Part shown: positions 25,484 through 34,712 of the stretch, one piece after another
Layout of the letters: each line of letters opens with the position of its first letter
Numbering within the stretch: position 1 is the stretch's first letter
NCBI GenBank assembly: GCA_002787535.1
Contig: PCXB01000057.1
Coordinates: forward strand, 1-47,024
Reading direction: 5' to 3'
Source: Deltaproteobacteria bacterium CG11_big_fil_rev_8_21_14_0_20_45_16
GTDB lineage: Bacteria > Bdellovibrionota > UBA2394
DNA: 47,024 nt
Notes under the pieces: generated by a model
Database searches by the model: none
Told to the model about the DNA's origin: nothing
The model's input: the letters and a program-made list of their open reading frames with translations, nothing else
Program-made: the position numbers and the translations under genes

Positions 25484-26740
25484 ATGTTTGGTCGATTTTC
25501 CAAATCTCTCTTTAGCGGCAGAATGCTGATCGCGTTCATGATGGGATTTTCCTGTGGTCTCCCCCTTGCCCTTACGGGTGGCACTCTCAAAGCTTGGATG
25601 AAAGACCAAAGCGTCGATTTAACCGTAATAGGGCTTTTCGCCTTGGTGGGCACGCCATACTCTTTAAAATTTCTGTGGGCACCTCTTCTCGATCGATTTT
25701 CAATTCCTGGATTTGGTCGGCGCCGCGGCTGGTTACTGGTGACTCAGAGTTTTATTCTGCTTGGCCTATGGTTGCTATCGAGCATGGATCCGACAAGCAT
25801 GACTTTTCAGGTTGCCCTATTATGTTTGGGCATTGCATTTTTTAGTGCCAGCCAAGATACCGTTGTCGATGCCTACCGGCGCGAAACCCTGGCCGACAAC
25901 GAACTCGGCATGGGATCAGGGCTCTATATCGCCGCCTACCGACTCGCTTTTCAATTCGTCGGGGGCGCGCTGGCGCTCATTCTTGCTGACCATCTGGCAT
26001 GGTCAGATGTTTACAAGCTCATGGCCTGCATATCTTTGGTGGGTATCCTTACAACCTTATTTTCACCCGAGCCTGAAGTCACGGAACCTCCACGCACTCT
26101 GCGAGCCGCTGCCATTGAACCCTTCACGGATTTTTTTAAGCGAATGGATTTGGGCCTGTTCTTTGTCTTGGCTTTTATTTTGCTCTATAAAATCGGGGAT
26201 ACGATGGCCTCAGAAATCACGATCCCATTTTATCTCGATATTGGTTTTACCAAGACAGAAATAGGACTGATTGGAAAAACTGTAGGACTGACGGGTTATC
26301 TAGTCGGCGGCCTCATTGGAGGAGGCTTGGTTTTGAAGTGGGGTATTAATCGATCTCTTTGGGTTTTTGGATTTTTTCAGGCTATCTCCACATTTGGTTT
26401 TGTTTTGCTCGCCAATTTTAAAACATTTTCAAGTCTAATGGGTCTTGATCTTTATGCATTAGGAAGCGTGATCGGCTTTGAATCCATCACCGGCGGTATG
26501 GGCGGATCGGCCTTCATTGCCTACATGATGAGTCTTACAAATAGAAAATTTACGGCGACCCAGTATGCTCTCCTCAGCTCACTTATGTCAGTACCAAGAA
26601 CGTTTGCCGCGGCTCCAACTGGTTGGGTTGCCAAAACTTTTGGTTGGTCGTTTTTCTTTACCTTCTGCACGCTCATTGCCATACCAGGAATGTTGTTGCT
26701 ATTAAAAATAGCTCCATGGAGTGCAAAGAATGAAAATTAA
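25484..26740 (+). CDS. ampG: AmpG-like muropeptide MFS permease
   Basis: Major facilitator transporter of 418 residues with about 12 helices. GFSCGLPLALTGGTLKAWMKD at the start, LKFLWAPLLDRFSIPGFGRRRGWLL and QDTVVDAYRRETL are AmpG hallmarks. AmpG imports GlcNAc-anhydroMurNAc peptides released by peptidoglycan turnover. The next gene, nagZ-like, overlaps it by 11 bp and would act on the imported product, which supports the call. Confidence 0.9.
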   Translation: MFGRFSKSLFSGRMLIAFMMGFSCGLPLALTGGTLKAWMKDQSVDLTVIGLFALVGTPYSLKFLWAPLLDRFSIPGFGRRRGWLLVTQSFILLGLWLLSSMDPTSMTFQVALLCLGIAFFSASQDTVVDAYRRETLADNELGMGSGLYIAAYRLAFQFVGGALALILADHLAWSDVYKLMACISLVGILTTLFSPEPEVTEPPRTLRAAAIEPFTDFFKRMDLGLFFVLAFILLYKIGDTMASEITIPFYLDIGFTKTEIGLIGKTVGLTGYLVGGLIGGGLVLKWGINRSLWVFGFFQAISTFGFVLLANFKTFSSLMGLDLYALGSVIGFESITGGMGGSAFIAYMMSLTNRKFTATQYALLSSLMSVPRTFAAAPTGWVAKTFGWSFFFTFCTLIAIPGMLLLLKIAPWSAKNEN

Positions 26741-27833
26741 GGAACTCCTTCCGTCGTTCTTTGTGGTGGGGGTTAGAGATTTGCGAAAGCCCGATCTTGT
26801 AAAATCTTTTTTAAAACAATACCCTGTGCCAGGCCTTGCACTCTTTAATGCGCCCTTTGAATCTCCCGAGAATATTTGGAAAGACGCCGACACCGGTGCT
26901 GAGATATTTTTTGAATTCATTAGATCTCTTGAAGAGCAGATTAAATTTTTTTCGGTGGACCAGGAAGGAGGACGCGTTCAACGCCTTCGTTCGCCTTTTG
27001 TTCGAATTCCTTCGGCCAAGAAAATTGGCGAAGTTTTAGAGGACTATGATCGTACGGATTTAATTTTTGAGTTCTACCGATTGGCAGCTCAGCAATTTAG
27101 AGTGTCCAATATTTCTCTTAACTTTGCACCCGTATGCGATTTGAGAACAGAAAACTCCAATGATATGGTCATTGGCGATCGTAGTTTTAGTGATCGACTC
27201 GATCGGGTCATTCATCTTACCAAGATTTTTTGTGAAGCTTTCGAATCTGAAGGCATTCATACGACTCTCAAACATTTTCCAGGGCACGGCTCAAGCGGTA
27301 TCGATTCTCACGACGGCATTGCCATTTTACAAAAAACAAAAGAAGAAATTAAGCATACCGATACTCGAATTTTTAAGGAAACGGCCGGAACGGCCTCTTG
27401 TATCATGACCGCCCATATTGCCTTTCCGGAAGAACCCGAAAGAATTTTTTCCTTGGACAAGTTGTATCTTGAGGAATTCCGAAAAGAAATGCCTCAGCAT
27501 CTTAGATGGCTAACGGATGACTTGGCCACCATGAAAGCGGTATCCGATCGCCAACCCTGGATCCATGGGCTCGAGCTTGGCTATGATCACCTCCTTCTCT
27601 GTGGAAATCTTGATCAGGCCGCAAAAGCCATCGAGGAATCGATCCGACATTTTGAATCAAAGAACTTTGATTTTCAGACTAGCATGGAATGGGAATTAAA
27701 ATCGCGACACGCCCAAGAAGCCTTCGCCAAAAATCTCCATCTTTCCAAATTTAAGACTTGGCTCAAAGAAATGAAAGTTCTCGAAGCCAAGGCTTCCGAT
27801 ATTCTTGAACAAATGAAAGTTGAAGTTAGTTAG
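26730..27833 (+). CDS. nagZ: NagZ-like beta-N-acetylhexosaminidase (GH3)
   Basis: Glycoside hydrolase family 3, single-domain form as in NagZ. It has SVDQEGGRVQRL (77-81 DQEGG), the substrate loop KHFPGHGSSGIDSH (181-194, carrying the Asp-His pair used as acid/base in NagZ) and the nucleophile-region LTDDLATMKAV (263-264). No signal peptide is present, as expected for cytoplasmic NagZ, which removes GlcNAc from anhydromuropeptides brought in by AmpG. ATG 26730 overlaps ampG by 11 bp, with GGAG about 8 nt before it. The 368 residues slightly exceed the usual 340 because of a C-terminal helical extension. Confidence 0.9.
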   Translation: MKIKELLPSFFVVGVRDLRKPDLVKSFLKQYPVPGLALFNAPFESPENIWKDADTGAEIFFEFIRSLEEQIKFFSVDQEGGRVQRLRSPFVRIPSAKKIGEVLEDYDRTDLIFEFYRLAAQQFRVSNISLNFAPVCDLRTENSNDMVIGDRSFSDRLDRVIHLTKIFCEAFESEGIHTTLKHFPGHGSSGIDSHDGIAILQKTKEEIKHTDTRIFKETAGTASCIMTAHIAFPEEPERIFSLDKLYLEEFRKEMPQHLRWLTDDLATMKAVSDRQPWIHGLELGYDHLLLCGNLDQAAKAIEESIRHFESKNFDFQTSMEWELKSRHAQEAFAKNLHLSKFKTWLKEMKVLEAKASDILEQMKVEVS

Positions 27834-27841
27834 TTTAGGGG

Positions 27842-28063
27842 TTAATTCATTTTTCCGAGCAATCTATCGGCACTAACGTTAACGAGCGCTGCATTATGAT
27901 TTTGAAGGTGATCCAGTTGGGCCTTCAATCTAAAATTTTCGTCCGCAAGCTCCTTCTTTTGGCGTCGAAGGATCATGACGGCACTAACCAAAAAGTTATT
28001 TCCGCCCAAAAACTCTCGATCCGAAAGCTCAAGTATCTCATCCGCGATATCTTTATGTTTCAT
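27842..28063 (-). CDS. Small coiled-coil protein of unknown function
   Basis: The 73-residue protein begins MKHKDIADEILELSDREFLGG and then has a heptad-like helix (ILRRQKKELADENFRLKAQLDHLQNHNAALV) that would form a coiled coil. AAGGAG lies 8 nt before ATG 28063, better than the upstream ATG at 28090. It is convergent with nagZ, 8 bp apart. No family is recognised; the strong ribosome binding site supports it being real. Confidence 0.6.
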   Translation of the reverse strand: MKHKDIADEILELSDREFLGGNNFLVSAVMILRRQKKELADENFRLKAQLDHLQNHNAALVNVSADRLLGKMN

Positions 28064-28217
28064 AGCCGAAACTCCTTCGCTGTAAGGCAATGCAAATCAG
28101 GGACCAACTTCTGCTTCAAAAAACATTGAATGCGTGTCGCGTCAGATCGAAAAGTGTCAAGATTATGGCGAAAGTCTGTCAAGCTAGTCGAAAAAGAGGC
28201 TCTTCGATTGTGGGATT

Positions 28218-28680
28218 TCAATCTAAAAGACTGTCCTGAAACACGATTTTGTCGTCGATCCAATTGCCGATGGGTAAGACAAAACTCAATATCTCAACGC
28301 TTGCGCCAGGCCATTGCTCTTTTGCGATTCCTTCGAGAAGGATTCCTCCTATCGTATCTGTACTATTGAGAACAGCATTCCGACCCGGATGAGTGTGAAT
28401 AAGAATAACCCGCAATGGTGTTGCAGACTTTGTGTTTTTTTGTTCGGAATATCCAACTAAATCTCTTACCGCTTTCAAAAGCTTAAAAACAAATCATGGG
28501 TATGGATGGAACCACGGGGAGTGTCCATTCGGTCTCGAATAATCGGGCTCACGAGAAGCTGGCCCTCATATTCCAATGCTAGTAAGGCGGACTCATAGGG
28601 AAATGCGACTCCTCCCCCCTAAAAAGTACAAACTCAGCCTGGGCGGGCTTCGCAATCACTAGCCCAAACGCGACCGCCAT
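28218..28680 (-). pseudogene. Exported protein gene broken by two homopolymer frameshifts
   Basis: Reading from ATG 28680 gives MAVAFGLVIAKPAQAEF, a short signal-peptide-like start, as far as a run of six Gs (revcomp of 28614-28619). Adding one G continues into VAFPYESALLALEYEGQLLVSPIIRDRMDTPRGSIHTHDLF. Adding one T to a run of five (near 28486-28490) then continues into KLLKAVRDLVGYSEQ and on to RVILIHTHPGRNAVLNSTDTIGG, ending DSLLD at 28218. With both repairs the frame is 154 codons and uninterrupted, which random sequence would rarely allow. HxH occurs twice. A JAMM-type metalloprotease motif was considered, but the key serine is Asn and no family is assigned. Either a decayed gene or assembly errors. 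Confidence 0.55.
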
Positions 28681-28707
28681 TCAGACGGTCACATCAGCAC
28701 CCCGCAA

Positions 28708-29013
28708 CTACTGAACAAAGTTGTACGAAATAGCTGAAAACTTCGCTGGCTCTGCATAAGATCCGTTTTCAGTTACATCGTGAAAACACACTTGCTTCTT
28801 GGCAGTTCCCGCGGCCAAAGCCACTGCAATATCCGATGGCTTTTCGGTCGATAAAACGTATCCAAGGCTTTCTCCAGCAACGGAAAGGGAAATAGTCACT
28901 TTGGAGTTTGCTTCTTCAGTTTGAATTTCCATAAGCGTTCCACACTTTGCGCCTGCCGCATAAGTAGCCCCTGAAAAAATAACGCCCAATACTGTCATCA
29001 AAACTAGCTTCAT
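28708..29013 (-). CDS. Small secreted protein of unknown function
   Basis: The 101-residue protein has a textbook signal peptide, MKLVLMTVLGVIFSGATYAAG, with a likely cut before AKCG. The mature part holds two cysteines (KCGTLMEIQTEE and KKQVCFHDVTENGSY), which could form a disulfide. AGGAG lies 8 nt upstream of the ATG. The frameshifted gene follows 28 bp downstream. No family is recognised. Confidence 0.7.
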   Translation of the reverse strand: MKLVLMTVLGVIFSGATYAAGAKCGTLMEIQTEEANSKVTISLSVAGESLGYVLSTEKPSDIAVALAAGTAKKQVCFHDVTENGSYAEPAKFSAISYNFVQ

Positions 29014-29124
29014 AATTTATTCTCCTTGTAAGTTTATGTTTTCTGTCCTGCTAGCATAGAAATTGATCTGCTTCAATTTCATAAACTCAACAGCAAAAAA
29101 TTAAATGATTAAATTGGACGGATA

Positions 29125-29730
29125 TTACTTACTTCGAATCGAAATGCGTTCTTCATAAGTCGACGAGAAAAAATCCTGAAAAAGCTGTCGCTCCGTAGAA
29201 CCAGCCTTCGATTGATCTAAAATGCTTCTGCAGAATGCTCGCGCGACTTCATGAGCTTTCTGATAACGCTCGACTTCTTCGTCTGTGACCCAATCGCCTA
29301 GTTTGCATTCGTCAAACAAAACCGAAAATATTTGTTCCCGAAGATGATTTTCATTCCGCTCATGAAGACATTCCAAGGCAAAGGCAAATTTATCTACCTC
29401 GGCTTGAAGTTCTAACTCAAGAGCTGACAAAGGCTGATTCCTCATCGCATGATCGCAGTAGCGATTAAAATGACTGAGCTCCTCCACAACTACCGAAATA
29501 TCCGGAAGCAATTGCAAATCAAAATCACGCGGAAAGGATTTGCCAGAAAGCCTTTCCAATAAATCTTTTCGAATACAAACTGCAACATCCACAAAGGACT
29601 CCGCCTCGCTGACAACCAAAGCGTTTTTATTTTCTGTCGGAATTAAAAAGTCAATGGGCTGGAGATCATGGATCGACCCTGTAATGGATTTAATCTTCTC
29701 GTCAATCTCAGCAATAAAGGATTCGGCCAT
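29125..29730 (-). CDS. Hypothetical helical protein
   Basis: The 201-residue protein is acidic and predicted mostly alpha-helical by eye (long stretches such as LSALELELQAEVDKFAFALECLHERNENHLREQIFSVLF). No signal peptide, membrane helix or catalytic motif is visible. It follows the 29736 gene by 5 bp on the same strand, so the two are probably translated together and may interact. No family is recognised. Confidence 0.65.
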   Translation of the reverse strand: MAESFIAEIDEKIKSITGSIHDLQPIDFLIPTENKNALVVSEAESFVDVAVCIRKDLLERLSGKSFPRDFDLQLLPDISVVVEELSHFNRYCDHAMRNQPLSALELELQAEVDKFAFALECLHERNENHLREQIFSVLFDECKLGDWVTDEEVERYQKAHEVARAFCRSILDQSKAGSTERQLFQDFFSSTYEERISIRSK

Positions 29731-29735
29731 AAAGC

Positions 29736-30344
29736 TTAGCTATCCTCACTGGCGACGTCTTTATTTAGCTGAAGTGGAATGATACCTAAAGCTTTAAGGC
29801 GCTTGAGAGCCGCTACGGAGTCTTTAGATGTATAGTGATTTAGAATATCCATGGCAGACATTCCTTCCAATCTCAAATTGGCAAACACTTCGCTGACCAA
29901 GCCAGAAAATTCAACAAACTCCTCACTCAGTTCATCAAAAACATTGTTAGCTTCAGACAGACCGCTCAATTGCGAATACGCGGTTTCCCCCATCTGATGA
30001 TAATAGCTTAAGTCAACCAATCGTCTTTGAAGGGCTTCGGAGAAATAGCCACTCACCATAAGAGAGGTATCTCCCATCTGTCTTAGGATCGAAATACGAC
30101 GATACACATCGGCATCAGCGGCTTCGGTTAAAAGATCCGACAAAATGGGAAGCTTAGAATCGCGCGAAACAAAAAATTTATCGGCTTCGTGAAAATTAGC
30201 CAAAACACTTGAAACATAATTTAAGGCAAAGGGAGAGCAGCTTTTTTGCTTTTTGGAAACAGCCTCGTAAAGAAGACTATCAAAAAACTCTACCAAATTA
30301 CCTGCAATAATTGATTTTCCTATGTCAGAGGACATCGAATCCAA
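29736..30344 (-). CDS. Hypothetical helical protein, partner of the 29125 gene
   Basis: The 202-residue soluble protein is helix-rich (DLLTEAADADVYRRISILRQMGDTSLMVSGYFSEALQRRLVDLSYYHQMGETAYSQLSG). It is the first gene of a two-gene unit with the 29125 gene. The sequence resembles a conserved hypothetical found in deltaproteobacterial-type genomes as far as I recall, but I assign no function. No export signal and no catalytic motif are visible. Confidence 0.65.
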   Translation of the reverse strand: MDSMSSDIGKSIIAGNLVEFFDSLLYEAVSKKQKSCSPFALNYVSSVLANFHEADKFFVSRDSKLPILSDLLTEAADADVYRRISILRQMGDTSLMVSGYFSEALQRRLVDLSYYHQMGETAYSQLSGLSEANNVFDELSEEFVEFSGLVSEVFANLRLEGMSAMDILNHYTSKDSVAALKRLKALGIIPLQLNKDVASEDS

Positions 30345-30447
30345 ATGCCACCACCTCCAAGTAAACCCTTGAATTAATTATAGCAAAAAATGCCAGAATT
30401 TTGCAGAGCCCAAGAATTGATGCTCCGCGCAGGCCAAAAGAAGGCTT

Positions 30448-31659
30448 TTACATAAAGCGAATAGGCCAAGGACCCTTGGTCAATCGGGTCTTGATCCGAT
30501 CGACGTGCTCGGGACCTTCGGTCTCCAACTGAACATGTGTGCTCACCTCACGAAGGCTGGCTTGACTAAAAACTCTTTCATGATCGATTTCGAGAATACT
30601 TGCCTTCTCTTCTGCCAATACATGGATAAAGCGCTCAAGAGAGCCAGGCACATCTGCCAAGGTCGCTTCAAGACGAACTCGACGGCCATCTTTAACGAGA
30701 CCTCGCTCAATAATTCGGGCCAACAAATTAACATCCAAGTTGCCGCCACTCAAAACAACGACGGTCGGTCCCGTCACGACATCTGGTTTCTTAATAACGG
30801 CCGCGATCGTAGCCCCCGCGCAGCCTTCGACAAATAAGCGCTCATTTTCCAAAACCCAAAGCAAACCTTGCGAAATTTCGGAATCATTGACGATAACAGT
30901 TTCGTCGACCATCTCTCGACAGATATCAAAAGTTAAATCTCCCATTCGTTTGGCGGACATTCCCTCAGCAATAGTATCTACCTTTTCTAAAGTAACGGGT
31001 TTGCCTTCCTTGAGAGATGGCAAAAAGGTCGAACATCCTTCCGCTTGTACGGCTACTATTTTGACTTTGGAGTTTTTGGATTTCAGATATGAAGCCGAAC
31101 CAGCCAACAGGCCGCCGCCTCCAATGGGACAAACAAAGGATTCAATTTCGGGGCAGTCCTGAAAAACCTCAAAGCCAAGAGTCCCCTGCCCTTCAATCAC
31201 CAATTGATCTTCAAACGCATGCACAAATTCAGCTGAAGATTTCTTCTGAAGCTCAAGGGCATAATTGAAAGCTTCTTGATAACTCTCACCCTTCAGCACC
31301 ACATCAGCTCCCCATGCTCTTGTCGCTCGTTGTTTCACAATAGGTGTTCGCTCCGGCATGACGATCGTCGCCTTAATTCCAAAATGAAAAGAGTGATAGG
31401 CCACACCTTGAGCGTGGTTACCCGCAGAAGCTGTTATGACCCCCTTGGATTTGGCAGATGGAAGAATAGATAAAATCTTATTCAGCGAGCCTCTAACTTT
31501 AAAGGATCCTGTATACTGCAAATTTTCTGGCTTAAAAAATATCGGATGCTTAAGACCAAGATACTTCTCAAAGGCTTCCGATCGTAAAAGAGGTGTACGA
31601 CGAATCTTGCCTTCGGCCTTCTTGGCTGCTTCTTCAATTTTGAGTGGATCTATTTTCAC
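30448..31659 (-). CDS. ilvA: Threonine ammonia-lyase with single ACT domain
   Basis: PLP-dependent threonine dehydratase that makes 2-oxobutyrate, the first step towards isoleucine. K54 in NLQYTGSFKVRG is the Schiff-base lysine; SAGNHAQGVA and CPIGGGGLLAG bind the cofactor. The C-terminal 75 residues (VRLEATLADVPGSLERFIHVLAEEKASI) form one ACT regulatory domain, as in the catabolic or short biosynthetic type, rather than the two ACT-like repeats of E. coli IlvA. At 403 residues it fits this class. Its start overlaps the end of the TPR gene by 26 bp. Confidence 0.92.
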   Translation of the reverse strand: MKIDPLKIEEAAKKAEGKIRRTPLLRSEAFEKYLGLKHPIFFKPENLQYTGSFKVRGSLNKILSILPSAKSKGVITASAGNHAQGVAYHSFHFGIKATIVMPERTPIVKQRATRAWGADVVLKGESYQEAFNYALELQKKSSAEFVHAFEDQLVIEGQGTLGFEVFQDCPEIESFVCPIGGGGLLAGSASYLKSKNSKVKIVAVQAEGCSTFLPSLKEGKPVTLEKVDTIAEGMSAKRMGDLTFDICREMVDETVIVNDSEISQGLLWVLENERLFVEGCAGATIAAVIKKPDVVTGPTVVVLSGGNLDVNLLARIIERGLVKDGRRVRLEATLADVPGSLERFIHVLAEEKASILEIDHERVFSQASLREVSTHVQLETEGPEHVDRIKTRLTKGPWPIRFM

Positions 31660-32593
31660 GGGGCTCCCTTACTTCCAACAACAGTTTTGCGGCGGCTTGA
31701 ATCTCATGAGATTCAACATTTAAATTTGTCGCGACGATAGCAAGATCCTCATTATTCATTTCAGAAGATTGCGAAGCATAGTCCAATGCTCCCGTCCAAA
31801 TTCTCACCAGTCGCATATTAAATCGCTTTGAATTCATTCGAGTTTCTTGGCGACAAAAATCTCTCCAAAGATCTCGCGCTCGCCGAAGTTTATCAAGAGA
31901 TCCAAGCTTCGTTTTCGACTTAATCAAATGCGTTCGAAAACTAGCCCAGACCGCAAACCTAAGACAAAGTTTCTTGCGGCGGTTATATTGCTTATCGGCC
32001 AAAATTAGAAACTGAGAGTTCGGCCGCCAAGTTCGCCAGTACTTAAGTAAAGACGAAATCTTATCCCAGTCCGACAGTTCCAATAAAACACAGAAATAAA
32101 CAAAAAGATTATCCTCAGATTTTCGATTGAAGCGAATCGATCGGAGGCTCGCCTCGAGGGCTTCATTAAATTTTCCTAGTTTCAAATAACAATATGAAAG
32201 CTGTCGCCAGGTTTGAGAGCGCTCGGGTTGAATCGCCAAGGCTCGTAAGTAATAATGTTTTGCGCTACGGTAGTAGTTTCCCATCAAAAAACAGCGTGCC
32301 AATAATTCGAGACTTTCGGCATTTCGAGGGGAAATAATGATACTTTGACGCAAATGAAATAACGCTTTGAGCCGATCTTGCCGATTCAACTGAAGTCGAC
32401 CTAATTCAAAGTGGATCCGACCTAGGACCTCAGGTTCATCCTTGGAGGTATGTGATCGATGACGCAATATTTTGCGCCAAAATTCGATGGCTTGATCGTA
32501 CTTTCCCTCTCGCCTGGCTAAATCAGCCTTAGCCTCAAGCCATGGGCCAAGCTCCACCAAGGTGGATGAAGATGTGGATTGAGAAGGCATCAT
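31634..32593 (-). CDS. TPR repeat protein
   Basis: The 319-residue protein has TPR-like helical pairs over residues about 20-190: ADLARREGKYDQAIEFWRKIL, GRLQLNRQDRLKALFHLRQSIIISPRN, CFLMGNYYRSAKHYYLRALAIQPER and CYLKLGKFNEALEASLRSIRFNRK. The C-terminal third is basic and not recognised. There is no signal peptide, so it is probably a cytoplasmic scaffold. It overlaps the downstream threonine dehydratase gene by 26 bp and diverges from the Hsp70 gene across 69 bp. Confidence 0.75.
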   Translation of the reverse strand: MMPSQSTSSSTLVELGPWLEAKADLARREGKYDQAIEFWRKILRHRSHTSKDEPEVLGRIHFELGRLQLNRQDRLKALFHLRQSIIISPRNAESLELLARCFLMGNYYRSAKHYYLRALAIQPERSQTWRQLSYCYLKLGKFNEALEASLRSIRFNRKSEDNLFVYFCVLLELSDWDKISSLLKYWRTWRPNSQFLILADKQYNRRKKLCLRFAVWASFRTHLIKSKTKLGSLDKLRRARDLWRDFCRQETRMNSKRFNMRLVRIWTGALDYASQSSEMNNEDLAIVATNLNVESHEIQAAAKLLLEVREPRENRSTQN

Positions 32594-32662
32594 TTAAGCG
32601 CTTTAAGCATATATTGGATTCGCTGTTAAGCATCCTCCAACATTTTTGGTAGACTAGGCTTT

Positions 32663-34687
32663 ATGACGGTAGTGGGCATAGATTTTGGCACAAGTAACTC
32701 AGCAGTAGCCGCCTTCATTGACGGTAAAAACCAAGTAATTCCGGACGAAAGCGGCAATCGTCTTACGGCATCCATTGTTAGCTTTGGAAAAAATGATCAG
32801 ATCCTTGTGGGTGCGGACGCGCGAACACAAGGCCTAAAAAATCCAAGTCGAACCGTCCATTCAATCAAGCGACTTATTGGACGCAAGATTTATTCTGCCG
32901 AGATCAAAAAATCTCAAGTTTTACTTCCTTATGAATTGGTCGAGTCCGAAGGACAGAACGTCGCCGTGAAAATTGACGAACAGACTTACAGTCCTCAACA
33001 AATTGCGGCCTTCATTATTCGACACGTAAAAGACGTGGCCAAAAAAGCTCTTAAGCAAGAGATCACTCAATGTGTCGTAACCGTACCCGCGTATTTTAAT
33101 GACAGCCAAAGACAAACAACCAAAGAGGCCTGCCAAATCGCTGGCCTCGAGAGCCTTCGAATTATTAACGAGCCGACGGCCGCAGCCCTTGCTTATGGCT
33201 TTGGCAAGGCCTTGAATGAAACGGTTGCCGTTTATGATCTCGGTGGCGGAACCTTTGATATCTCGATCCTAAAACTTAAAGACAAAGTTTTTGAGGTTAT
33301 CGCGACTGCTGGCGATACTTTTTTGGGTGGCGATGATTTTGATGACAGAATTATCGATATTATTGCAGAAGATTTTCGAACAAAAACGGGAATTGACCTC
33401 CGCAGTATTCCCCAAGCACTCCCTCTGCTGCGAATCAATGCCGAAAAAACAAAGCGGCGCCTAAGTTATGCCGAACGCACAGACCTATATATCCCGGGCA
33501 TCGTTCAAAAAGACGGAAAAACAGTAGATCTGCACTTTAACCTTTCTCGGGAGCAACTTAAAGAGAGGGCAAAGGATCTTATTCAGAGAACTTTCACCGT
33601 CTGTGACGAGGCCATGCGAGCGGCAGGACTCCAAACATCAGATCTTGATGCTGTCATTCTTGTCGGCGGTCCCACGAAGATGCCCCTCATTCAAGAAGCC
33701 GTTAGAGATTACTTTGGCAAGGAGCCTCTCAGTGATTTGAATCCCGACGAAGTCGTGGCCATTGGCGCTTCGATTCAAGCCTCAAGCTTAGTCGGGGAAG
33801 CCAGCGATAAAAAAGCCCTGCTTTTGGATGTCACGCCTTTGGATTTAGGTGTGGCGACCGTTGATGGTTATGTCGAAACTCTCATCGACAAAAACAGCCC
33901 CATTCCTGTGCAAGCTTCAAAAATATTCACAACGACCAGCGACAATCAAGATAAGGTTGATATTCGAATCTACCAGGGCAAAAACCGTCGGGTTGAAGAA
34001 TCTAATCTCTTGGGCGAGTTTCGTCTGACGGGTTTCCCAAAGAAAAAAGCTGGGGAGGCTGCGATCGATGTAAGTTTTTCGATTAACACAGATGGAATTG
34101 TGCAAGTCAGTGCCCTCGAAAAAGAAACGGGCCTAAGCCAAAACGTTGAGGTCCGACTTTCTGCCGCAATAGGAGCTGAAGGCGTTGCTGAATCCGCGGA
34201 AAAGACCAAAGACTTTCAGGAAGTTCGACTGAAGGATCCAATGAAGGATGCTACAAAAGTTCTTGTGTATAGATGTGGAAGCTCGCCTACGAATTCGGAT
34301 TATGTTGAGGGCTATAGTGTTAACTTTAACCCTGAAGATTTAGAAATCACACTCTTGCCGGACACAAAAGGAGAGCGTGAGCGCCAAATCCCCCAGCGTG
34401 AAATTGGGTGGATCTGTATGATTAATGACTTCAATAATATTCCCCGATATATCCGAAGTTTAACTGAAAAATCCTCAGATACAAAATTAGAACGAAACGG
34501 AATGAGCTTGCACGAGTTCAACCTGACAGATGGCAGCTCCATTCGAGCTTACAGCGGCGATTCGAAAGTGGGCGGTATCGGCTTCTGGGTTTCGCCAGAT
34601 TTTCCCGACGACAAGCTTGTTGGAAAAGTGTTTATATATAATTCTAAGCTAAAAAATATGGCACCCGTTGCCCCCGTAGTAGCCTGA
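32663..34687 (+). CDS. Noncanonical Hsp70 (DnaK-like) with a replaced C-terminal lid
   Basis: Residues 1-385 are a complete Hsp70 ATPase domain (VGIDFGTSNSAVAAF, INEPTAAALAYG, VYDLGGGTFDISIL, ILVGGPTKMPLIQ). The linker and substrate-binding beta domain follow (LLLDVTPLDLGVATVDG, about 386-515). Instead of the helical lid of DnaK, the last 150 residues (from about 525) are beta-rich: KVLVYRCGSSPTNSDYVEGYSVNFNPEDLEITLLPDTK, then GWICMINDF and WVSPDF. The GYSVNF-LLP pattern recalls DUF6982-like domains seen in myxobacterial-type proteins, but this is from memory. The J-domain gene follows 25 bp downstream. GrpE is absent, and the usual dnaK acidic tail is missing. It is likely a specialised chaperone rather than the housekeeping DnaK. 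Confidence 0.9.
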   Translation: MTVVGIDFGTSNSAVAAFIDGKNQVIPDESGNRLTASIVSFGKNDQILVGADARTQGLKNPSRTVHSIKRLIGRKIYSAEIKKSQVLLPYELVESEGQNVAVKIDEQTYSPQQIAAFIIRHVKDVAKKALKQEITQCVVTVPAYFNDSQRQTTKEACQIAGLESLRIINEPTAAALAYGFGKALNETVAVYDLGGGTFDISILKLKDKVFEVIATAGDTFLGGDDFDDRIIDIIAEDFRTKTGIDLRSIPQALPLLRINAEKTKRRLSYAERTDLYIPGIVQKDGKTVDLHFNLSREQLKERAKDLIQRTFTVCDEAMRAAGLQTSDLDAVILVGGPTKMPLIQEAVRDYFGKEPLSDLNPDEVVAIGASIQASSLVGEASDKKALLLDVTPLDLGVATVDGYVETLIDKNSPIPVQASKIFTTTSDNQDKVDIRIYQGKNRRVEESNLLGEFRLTGFPKKKAGEAAIDVSFSINTDGIVQVSALEKETGLSQNVEVRLSAAIGAEGVAESAEKTKDFQEVRLKDPMKDATKVLVYRCGSSPTNSDYVEGYSVNFNPEDLEITLLPDTKGERERQIPQREIGWICMINDFNNIPRYIRSLTEKSSDTKLERNGMSLHEFNLTDGSSIRAYSGDSKVGGIGFWVSPDFPDDKLVGKVFIYNSKLKNMAPVAPVVA

Positions 34688-34712
34688 CGCCAAAGGCCGG
34701 AGATAAGATAAG

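Noticed and set aside
28218-28478. JAMM/MPN metalloprotease call from IHTHPG...STD
   Set aside because: The spacing nearly fits H-x-H-x7-S-x2-D, but the serine position is Asn and the upstream glutamate is not identifiable; the family was not assigned.
28640-28707. Hairpin GACCG/CGGTC as terminator of the small secreted protein gene
   Set aside because: Only 5 bp of stem without a T run, and it overlaps the start of the repaired frameshifted gene.
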